Positions 40,411 to 46,151 of a DNA stretch of 46,151 nucleotides are shown here, one piece after another. This DNA comes from DATADF01 sp046263155 (GTDB lineage: Bacteria > Actinomycetota > CADDZG01 > WHSQ01): contig JBHELF010000134.1 of the NCBI GenBank assembly GCA_046263155.1, positions 1 through 46,151 on the forward strand, in the 5' to 3' direction. A program made the translations under genes and the position numbers. The notes beneath the pieces are model-generated. The model did not search any database. It saw only the letters and a program-made list of their open reading frames with translations, and was not told where the DNA came from. Position 1 is the first letter of the stretch, and the number at the start of each line of letters is the position of its first letter.

Positions 40411-40439
40411 AAGCTATTCCTAATCAGGATATACGTCAA
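40411..40439 (-). promoter_or_regulatory. Promoter of the zinc-ribbon gene (leaderless)
   Basis: Minus-strand TTGACG (40439-40434), 17-bp spacer, TAGCTT (40416-40411), then 6 nt to the ATG at 40404. Confidence 0.7.
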
Positions 40440-40497
40440 GTATGTACCTCCTAGGTTGACAGATGCTCGCCCACCCTCTAGTATGTACCTACTAGGT
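40439..40497 (+). repeat. Paired operator-like repeats between zinc-ribbon gene and transposase
   Basis: AGTATGTACCTCCTAGGT (40439-40456) and AGTATGTACCTACTAGGT (40480-40497), 17 of 18 identical. The second contains the inverted repeat GTACCT-N3-AGGTAC (40485-40499). One copy abuts both divergent -35 boxes; the other covers the transposase -10 and start. A shared repressor is likely. Confidence 0.75.
40456..40484 (+). promoter_or_regulatory. Transposase promoter
   Basis: TTGACA (40456-40461), 17-bp spacer, TAGTAT (40479-40484), 33 nt before the transposase ATG. Confidence 0.8.
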
Positions 40498-40517
40498 ACA
40501 CATCGGGAGGGAGTGTC

Positions 40518-41741
40518 ATGGACGCACGGCAGCACCGGGGAGAACTGCTCGCAGCAAAGGGCTGGGCCAGCATTGACGGCGGCTCGTGGCGCGTTCGCAG
40601 CCAAAGCGATCCTGCGCGGAGATACCGCGTCAATCCCCACTCGGATTCCTGCACCTGCCCTGACCACGAGGAAACCAATCTGCGGTGCAAACACGTTTGG
40701 GCGGTTCTCGTCACCATGACCGCCGAGACAAATGGCGGGGTCGTGACCCGCACAACGCAGACGACGACCTACTCCCAGGAGTGGAGTAGCTACAACAAGG
40801 CGCAGACCGAAGAAAAAGACACCTTCATGCAATTGCTTGCGAACCTCTGCGCCTCCATACAGGAGCCACCTCAAGTCAAAGGTCGCCCGCGTCTGCCGCT
40901 TTCCGATATGACTTTTGCCACCACCTACAAGGTGTTCTCCCGCTTCAGCTCGAGGCGCTTTGCCTCCGATCTGCGTGAGGCGCATCGCCGCGGCTTTATC
41001 ACTCGCGTCCCGCACTTCAACTCCGTGAGCAACTACATGGCGAGTCCCACTCTGACCCCGATATTGCAGAACCTTGTTACCGAGTCCAGTCTGCCGCTTA
41101 GCGGGATGGAGTCGGACTTTGCCGTGGACGCGTCGGGCTTCAGCACGAGCCGTTTCAGGAAGTGGCTGGACGAAAAGCACGGCATCGCCCAGTCGGGTAG
41201 CTACCGCGAGTGGGTCAAGGCGCATGTCGTCGTCGGAACCCGCACCAACATCGTTACCGCCGTCGAAGTCACCGACTGGACAAGGGGCGACTCTCCGATG
41301 TTCGACCCGCTCGTGCGCGCCACCGCGAAGGAATTTGACGTGGTGGAGGTGAGCGCCGACCGTGCCTACCTGACCAAGAGCAACGTCGCCCTGACGGATG
41401 AACTCGGCGTCGTGCCGTTCATCCCGTTCAAGAGCAACACCCGCCCGGTGCTTCACGAGAACACGCCGTGGGCGCGCATGTATCACCGATTCATGTCCGA
41501 TCCCGATACCTTCATGAGCCATTACCACAAGCGATCCAACGTCGAATCGACCTTCGCTTCGATCAAGGCAAAGTTCGGTGACGGACTCATGAGCAGGTCC
41601 CAAACAGGCCAAACGAATGAAGTTCTGTGCAAGCTTCTGGCCCACAACATCGTCGTCGTCGGGCAAGCGGCAATCGAGTTCGGAATTGCCCCAGAGTTCT
41701 GCACAAAAAGTCGGGAGGCTGCCCAAAAAATCACCGCTTGA
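40518..41741 (+). CDS. SWIM-finger DDE transposase, IS4-like
   Basis: 407 aa, ATG with GGGAGGGAG 5 nt upstream. The N-terminal SWIM zinc finger is C45-x-C47-x9-C57-x-H59, probably for DNA binding. The RNase-H-like catalytic domain has D204 (DFAVDASGF), D281 (VSADRAYLT) and E343 within Y336-x2-R339-x3-E343-x6-K350, the full YREK signature of IS4-family transposases. The frame is intact and the element ends match, so it may be active. The stop lies only 21 nt from the right end of the element. A SWIM finger fused to this catalytic type is not part of the classical IS4 proteins I know. Confidence 0.88.
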   Translation: MDARQHRGELLAAKGWASIDGGSWRVRSQSDPARRYRVNPHSDSCTCPDHEETNLRCKHVWAVLVTMTAETNGGVVTRTTQTTTYSQEWSSYNKAQTEEKDTFMQLLANLCASIQEPPQVKGRPRLPLSDMTFATTYKVFSRFSSRRFASDLREAHRRGFITRVPHFNSVSNYMASPTLTPILQNLVTESSLPLSGMESDFAVDASGFSTSRFRKWLDEKHGIAQSGSYREWVKAHVVVGTRTNIVTAVEVTDWTRGDSPMFDPLVRATAKEFDVVEVSADRAYLTKSNVALTDELGVVPFIPFKSNTRPVLHENTPWARMYHRFMSDPDTFMSHYHKRSNVESTFASIKAKFGDGLMSRSQTGQTNEVLCKLLAHNIVVVGQAAIEFGIAPEFCTKSREAAQKITA

Positions 41742-41742
41742 A

Positions 41743-41763
41743 GGGCTTTCTTGTGCAAAGCCC
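41743..41763 (+). repeat. Right inverted end, hairpin-forming
   Basis: GGGCTTT (41743-41749), loop CTTGTGC, AAAGCCC (41757-41763). It is the inverted counterpart of the left end and may also terminate the transposase mRNA. Confidence 0.7.
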
Positions 41764-41772
41764 TGTCAAGCA
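41763..41772 (+). repeat. Target-site duplication, right copy
   Basis: CTGTCAAGCA, 9 nt from the ileS stop codon; identical to 39173-39182. Confidence 0.8.
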
Positions 41773-41781
41773 GGTTCAACT

Positions 41782-44700
41782 TCAACTCGCAGTGCGGCCG
41801 AGCCCTATCTGAACGACGCTGCCGTCGTGGGCCAGCTCCGTGGTCGAGAGGTTGGACGAGGGGGCTTCAAGGCGGACGTTCGTGGCCAGCGTTTCCCCGC
41901 CGATGTAAGAGGACTGATCCTGCAGCGCTCCGCGAACGGTTTCGTCTGTGCTGTATAGCCATAGTTGGATGCGGTCCTCTACGGCGAGGCCGCTTGCCTT
42001 CCTGAGGTCCTGCACTGCACGCACGACCTCGCGCGCGACACCCTCGGCTTTCAGCTCCGACGTCAGCTCGAGATCGAGAGCGATCCCGTGTGGGCCATCC
42101 TGCGCGAGAGCGAACCCAGCTTTGCCCTCGACCCGAACGTCCAGGTCATCGCGTCCCAGCGAGACGCGCTCGCCGTCTACCTCCAACTCGACGGCACCCG
42201 ATTCATCGAGTTGCGCGACGAGCGCGCTCGCGTCCGCTTTCTTGAGCGCCCCCGCCAGCGCGCCTACCTTCGGCCCGAACCGAGGCCCCAGCATGGCGAA
42301 GTTCGGCTTGATCGTGTAGCTCACGAGCTCGCCCACACCGCTTGCGATCTCGATCTCCTTGACGTTGATCTCTTCCGCCAGCAGGTCCTCGAGCGCGGCC
42401 AGGTCCTCGGCATCTACCGACGGCAACACCACCAGCGCACGCTTCAAGGGCTGGCGCACGCGGACCTTTGCGTCGGTACGAGCAGCGCGCCCGAGTCCCA
42501 CGAGCCGGCGGACCAGCGCCATTCGCCGTCGCAGGACATCGTCGACGCGCACACCCTCCGGTTCCGGCCACATAGCGAGGTGCACCGAGTCGGGCTCGCC
42601 GTTTCTGCCCGCCGCGATGTTCGTGAAGATCTCGTCGGCGATATACGGCGTGTAGGGGGCCGTCAGTTTCGTGAGGGTTACAAGGCATTCCCACAACGTG
42701 AGGAACGCGGCTCGTGTCTCCGCCTCGGTCTTCGATCGCCAGAACCGACGGCGCGACCGTCTCACGTACCAGTTCGAGAGGTCGTCGACGAACCTGTCCA
42801 GCCGGCGACCGCCGGTCGTTGCGTCCAGAGTGTCTAGACCTTCGGTGACCACTCGCACGGTGTCGTCGAGCTCGGCCAGGATCCAGCGGTCCATCTCCGG
42901 CCTCTCCGCGACGGCGATCGTCTCGCCTCCGGGATCAAATCCTTCCAAAGACGCGTAGGTGACCCAGAACGAATAGGTGTTCCACAGAGTCAGCAAGTAC
43001 TTGCGCAGGCCCTCCTGAATGATGCCTTTGGAGACGCGCCTGGCGCTCCACGGGGCCCCACTCGCCAGCGTCCACCACCTCATCGCATCCGCGCCCTGCT
43101 CCTCGAGGACTTCCCACGGATTGATTACGTTGCCGAGTGACTTCGACATCTTGCGGCCCTCGGCGTCCACGAGGAGCCCGAGACATACGACGTTGCGATA
43201 CGAGTTGTGGCCGCGCACGAGGGTCGCGATCGCTAAGAGTGTGTAGAACCATCCGCGCGTCTGGTCGATCGCCTCGGAGATGAAGTCCGCGGGGAACCGG
43301 CGCCCGAACACCTCTTCGTTCTCGAACGGGTAGTGCCACTGCGCGAAGGGCATCGCGCCGGAGTCGAACCACGTGTCGATCACGCTGCGAACGCGCGTCG
43401 CCTGCTTCCCGCATACCGGACAAGCGACCACCACTTCGTCGATGTACGGCCGGTGGGGATCGATATTCGAAAGATCGCGACCCGCAAGTTCGGAAAGTTC
43501 TGCGAACGACCCGACGCAGGTGGCGTGATCATCCTCGCAACGCCACACCGGCAGGGGAGTTCCCCAGTAGCGATCGCGCGACAGCGACCAGTCGACGTTG
43601 TTGGCGAGCCAGTCGCCGAAGCGCCCGTACTTCACCGTCGGCGGCTGCCAGTTCGTGTCGTCGTTCGATGCCCTGAGATCGGGCTGGATCTGTGACGTCC
43701 GGATGTACCAGTCCTTGCGGGCGTAATAGATGAGAGGCGTGGCGCAGCGCCAGCAGTGGGGGTAGGCGTGCTCGTACCTCTCCGACGCCCACAGCAGGCC
43801 GCGGCTGTCGAGGTCCTCCACGATCGCTGGGTCTGCATCCTTCAGCCACATCCCGGCGAGCGGCGGATCGGCGCGCTCGCTGACGAGGCCGCTTCCGTCG
43901 ATCATCTGGACGATTGGGAGCGCATCGCGTTTGGCGATCGTCATGTCGTCCTCCCCATAGGGGGCGAGGTGCACGATGCCCGTCCCCTCCGCGGTCAGGA
44001 CGAAGTCGGCCGGACGCACGCGGTGACCGGTCTCGCCCGACTCCACGTAGGGGTAAGGGGGCCGGTAGCGCCGATCGACGAGATCGCGGCCCCGCATCTC
44101 GGCGAGTACCTCTAGGTCGTCGCCGAGCAGGGTACCCACGCGCTCCTTGCCCAGGATCAGAGCACCTTCACCCTTGGGATCGTGAACCTTTACGTAGTCG
44201 AGCTCCGGGCCCACCGCCGCGCCCATGTTCGAGAGCAGCGTCCAAGGCGTCGTGGTCCACACGAGCAACGACGTGTCCGGTTCATCCTCGAGAGGAAAGC
44301 GCACGTAAACGGAAGGGTCGGAAACCGTCTTGTAGGCGCCGGCGTAGTGCTGCTCGTGTGAGGACAACGCGGTCTCGCAACGGGGGCAGTACGGGACGAC
44401 CTTGAAATCCTCCTCCAGGAGCCCCTTGTCCCAGATCTGCTTCAGCAACCACCAGACGGTCTCGATGTACTGCGGCGACATGGTCCAGTACGCATCCGAG
44501 AGGTCGATCCAGAACCCGATGCGGTCGGTGAACCGCTCCCATTCCTCCACATAGCGCTGCACCGACTCGCGGCAACGGCGGGCGAACTCCTCGATCCCGA
44601 TTTCTTCTTCGATCTGTCGTTTCCGAGTGATGCCGAGCTCTTTCTCGACCTGGATCTCGACCGGGAGTCCGTGACAATCCCATCCCGCCTTGCGGTGGAC

Positions 44701-44946
44701 GTAACGTCCCCGCATCGTCTGGTAGCGACAGAAGATGTCCTTGAAGATGCGCGCCTCGGCGTGGTGAAAGCCCGGCCTGCCGTTGGCGGTGGGCGGGCCT
44801 TCGTAGAAGACCCACTCCGGCGCGCCCTCGCGCTCGCTCAGCGAGCGCTCAAAGATCCGTTCGCTCCTCCAGAAGGACGCGACGCGCTGCTCCATTTCCG
44901 GCAGCGACACCTGCGGATCCACGGGCCGGTAGCGGGGTGTGTTCAT
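41782..44946 (-). CDS. ileS: Isoleucyl-tRNA synthetase (type 2)
   Basis: 1054 aa. The class I HIGH-equivalent is HHAE in NGRPGFHHAEARIFKDIF and the second motif is GRKMSKSLGN, both intact. The CP1 editing domain (TTTPWTLLSNMGAAVG; RPADFVLTAEGTGIVHLAPYGEDD) removes mischarged valine. Zinc-like pairs CPRCETA and CWRCATPL are visible. The length and the eukaryote-like C-terminal part mark it as a type 2 enzyme, usual in actinobacteria. There is no Shine-Dalgarno; TAACCT (minus, 44958-44953) ends 6 nt before the ATG. The 160-nt gap to the divergent PhoX-like gene shows no T-box (no conserved UGGN-type core). Confidence 0.96.
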   Translation of the reverse strand: MNTPRYRPVDPQVSLPEMEQRVASFWRSERIFERSLSEREGAPEWVFYEGPPTANGRPGFHHAEARIFKDIFCRYQTMRGRYVHRKAGWDCHGLPVEIQVEKELGITRKRQIEEEIGIEEFARRCRESVQRYVEEWERFTDRIGFWIDLSDAYWTMSPQYIETVWWLLKQIWDKGLLEEDFKVVPYCPRCETALSSHEQHYAGAYKTVSDPSVYVRFPLEDEPDTSLLVWTTTPWTLLSNMGAAVGPELDYVKVHDPKGEGALILGKERVGTLLGDDLEVLAEMRGRDLVDRRYRPPYPYVESGETGHRVRPADFVLTAEGTGIVHLAPYGEDDMTIAKRDALPIVQMIDGSGLVSERADPPLAGMWLKDADPAIVEDLDSRGLLWASERYEHAYPHCWRCATPLIYYARKDWYIRTSQIQPDLRASNDDTNWQPPTVKYGRFGDWLANNVDWSLSRDRYWGTPLPVWRCEDDHATCVGSFAELSELAGRDLSNIDPHRPYIDEVVVACPVCGKQATRVRSVIDTWFDSGAMPFAQWHYPFENEEVFGRRFPADFISEAIDQTRGWFYTLLAIATLVRGHNSYRNVVCLGLLVDAEGRKMSKSLGNVINPWEVLEEQGADAMRWWTLASGAPWSARRVSKGIIQEGLRKYLLTLWNTYSFWVTYASLEGFDPGGETIAVAERPEMDRWILAELDDTVRVVTEGLDTLDATTGGRRLDRFVDDLSNWYVRRSRRRFWRSKTEAETRAAFLTLWECLVTLTKLTAPYTPYIADEIFTNIAAGRNGEPDSVHLAMWPEPEGVRVDDVLRRRMALVRRLVGLGRAARTDAKVRVRQPLKRALVVLPSVDAEDLAALEDLLAEEINVKEIEIASGVGELVSYTIKPNFAMLGPRFGPKVGALAGALKKADASALVAQLDESGAVELEVDGERVSLGRDDLDVRVEGKAGFALAQDGPHGIALDLELTSELKAEGVAREVVRAVQDLRKASGLAVEDRIQLWLYSTDETVRGALQDQSSYIGGETLATNVRLEAPSSNLSTTELAHDGSVVQIGLGRTAS

Positions 44947-45108
44947 CGCAAGAGGTTATCCGGGCGCACGCCTAGCGCCTGTAGGCGAGCCATTTTGTTA
45001 GCAGGCGAACACGAGTTCTGTCGCGCACCAGACAAATTGGACTGCGCCATCGTTTCAACATCAGGTCAGTGACCGCGAACGGCGCGGTGCTGAATAAAGG
45101 AGAAGGAG

Positions 45109-46151
45109 ATGCGCCAGGCTGAGTTTTCTCGGAAGCAAATTCGAGTTCTTATCCGACGTGGCTTTTCGGCAGTCTCTGGACAAGCCGCCGAAGCCATTCG
45201 GAGCGTGGGGTTGAGCATTCTTCCCGTACTGGCGTTGCTGTCGATCTTGTCGGCCGGCATAGCTTCCGCCGGTCCTGTGGGGGCGTTTCGTTTCAAGCCA
45301 CTCGCGGAATCGTCGCCGTGCGTCGCAGGGGGGCCGGATTTCTCGCAAGTTCCGCTCACGCTTCCCGCGGGGTTCAACCACACCGTGCTTGCGACGGAAG
45401 GCTCGAACTTCCCGGACCAGGCCGACATGCACACGCTGAACGAGACCGGTGCACACGCCGGTCGTTTCCTGTACCACACCCATGAGGTGAGGGATAGCGG
45501 AGCGGTCTCGGTGACCGATCTCTTAGAGGGATCCACGACTCTTCTCGAGCAGCAGTCGCATTGGGAGCGTCTCGACGGAATCGATTGGACGCCATGGGGC
45601 ACGGTGCTCTTTGCCGAGGAGGTGCGTGCAAGCCGGACACCGCGCCGGCTCGATCCCGACGCGCCTCACGCTCTCGGCGGTCTGGTCTACGAAGCGGATC
45701 CCAGCGATCCCTCTGGCGCGGTCGTGCGCCCCGCCATCGGCTCGCGCGCTCATGAGGGCCTGTCGTTCGACGGTGCCGGCAACCTGTACGGGATCTCCGA
45801 AGTCGGAGTCGGTCAGGGTGGTGGCGGGATCTTCAAGTTTGTCCCAGACCGTCGCGGCGATCTGTCGAGCGGACAGCTGTATGCGCTAAAGGTTGCAGCC
45901 GGTACGACGGGCGACGCACAGTGGGTCGCGCTCGATCGTCATCAGTCCGAAGTCGACTCCGACGCCGAAGCGATCCGCAAGGGGGCAACGAGGTTTGCCA
46001 AGGCCGAAGACCTCGAGGTCTGGGCTGAGACCCTCTTCGTTGCCATCTCCGACGATCATCGGGTGATCGCCATCGACCTGCGTGAGCAGAAGACAAACGA
46101 GCACGGCAACGAGACCACGTTCGTCTGGGACTACGTGAAGGCAGGAGTGAA
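45109..46151 (+). CDS. Secreted PhoX/DUF839-type protein (5' part only)
   Basis: At least 347 codons are open to the window edge, so the 3' end is missing. ATG 45109 has AAAGGAGAAGGAG upstream. An N-terminal export signal (basic RKQIRVLIRRGF, hydrophobic ILPVLALLSILSAGIASAGP) is cleaved near ASAGP. The visible repeats belong to the PhoX-like beta-propeller: RFLYHTHEV, GIDWTPWGTVLFAEEV, HEGLSFDGAGNLYGISE, GIFKFVPDRRGDLSSGQLYAL and AEDLEVWAETLFVAISDDHRVIAIDL. PhoX proteins are Ca/Fe-dependent alkaline phosphatases, but many DUF839 members are uncharacterised, so phosphatase activity is only possible. Confidence 0.8.
   Translation, partial: MRQAEFSRKQIRVLIRRGFSAVSGQAAEAIRSVGLSILPVLALLSILSAGIASAGPVGAFRFKPLAESSPCVAGGPDFSQVPLTLPAGFNHTVLATEGSNFPDQADMHTLNETGAHAGRFLYHTHEVRDSGAVSVTDLLEGSTTLLEQQSHWERLDGIDWTPWGTVLFAEEVRASRTPRRLDPDAPHALGGLVYEADPSDPSGAVVRPAIGSRAHEGLSFDGAGNLYGISEVGVGQGGGGIFKFVPDRRGDLSSGQLYALKVAAGTTGDAQWVALDRHQSEVDSDAEAIRKGATRFAKAEDLEVWAETLFVAISDDHRVIAIDLREQKTNEHGNETTFVWDYVKAGV

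Larger units (their letters stand above)
39183..41762 (+). mobile_element. 2.58-kb IS4-like transposon carrying tRNA-Gln and two passenger genes
   Basis: Bounded by the inverted ends GGCTTTGCAC (39183-39192) and GTGCAAAGCC (41753-41762) and by the direct repeat CTGTCAAGCA on both sides. Contents in order: a 266-aa unknown gene (minus), tRNA-Gln(CUG) (plus), a 48-aa zinc-ribbon gene (minus) and the transposase (plus). Removing the element and one duplication restores a continuous sequence from the DUF222-HNH promoter to the end of ileS. A subterminal motif TGCACAA occurs at 39206, 39226 and 41700 and, inverted, at 41751, possibly transposase-binding sites. IS4-family elements with passenger genes are known; one with a tRNA gene is unusual. 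Confidence 0.78.

Noticed and set aside
39477..41726. A 749-codon open frame on the minus strand opposite the transposase and tRNA
   Set aside because: It has no recognisable domain, runs antisense to the transposase and across the tRNA, and joins unrelated segments; long antisense frames are common in GC-rich DNA.
44947..45108. T-box riboswitch upstream of ileS
   Set aside because: No specifier stem or conserved antiterminator bulge is visible, and a -10-like hexamer lies 6 nt before the ATG, leaving no room for a leader.
1..46151. CRISPR arrays and rRNA genes
   Set aside because: No regularly spaced repeat set and no rRNA-like sequence were seen anywhere in the window.

Overview
The window looks like a chromosomal segment of a high-GC actinobacterium, probably an uncultured or deep-branching lineage. 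The evidence is gene content: DUF3040, DUF6504-like and DUF222-HNH proteins, SepF and DivIVA without FtsA, an mDAP-type MurE, GTG/TTG starts, and many genes that lack a Shine-Dalgarno but carry a TANNNT hexamer 6-7 nt before the start codon, as expected for leaderless mRNAs. No species call is possible from sequence alone.

Layout. 1-6.0 kb: a translesion-synthesis block (DUF6504-like protein, DnaE2-type polymerase, DinB) with a divergent thioesterase, then DUF3040. 6.2-11.3 kb: a MerR regulator converging on a minus-strand MoxR / DUF58 / transglutaminase operon. 11.4-17.4 kb: a complete Dpp/Opp-type ABC importer with an intrinsic terminator between the binding protein and the permeases. 17.4-18.7 kb: a 320-nt structured leader before a secreted RlpA-like protein. 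18.8-19.3 kb: an HNH nuclease. 19.3-37.9 kb: the division and cell-wall (dcw) cluster: promoter and 10-bp-periodic MraZ boxes, mraZ, a tiny membrane protein, rsmH, ftsL, ftsI, murE, mraY, murD, ftsW, murG, murC, murB, ftsQ, ftsZ, pgeF, yggS, sepF, yggT, divIVA and a membrane protein with a His/Cys motif. Most genes overlap by 1-4 nt. murF, ddl and ftsA are absent from the cluster.

37.9-41.8 kb is the accessory part. A DUF222-HNH gene has a perfect TTGACA-17-TATACT promoter with a LexA (SOS) box inside the spacer. Directly upstream lies a 2.58-kb transposon with matching hairpin-forming inverted ends and a 10-bp target duplication (CTGTCAAGCA). It encodes a SWIM-finger transposase with the IS4 signature Y-x2-R-x3-E-x6-K. 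It also carries an intact tRNA-Gln(CUG) gene, a 48-aa zinc-ribbon protein whose transcript should run antisense to the tRNA, operator-like repeats, and a 266-aa protein of unknown function. This tRNA-carrying element is the most unusual feature. 41.8-46.2 kb: ileS on the minus strand, then the 5' part of a secreted PhoX/DUF839-type protein cut by the window edge.

How the parts fit: the dcw block makes and positions the septal wall machinery (lipid II synthesis by MurE/MraY/MurD/MurG/MurC/MurB, polymerisation by FtsW/FtsI, Z-ring by FtsZ/SepF, polar growth by DivIVA). The polymerase block and the LexA-controlled HNH gene are the DNA-damage-related parts.
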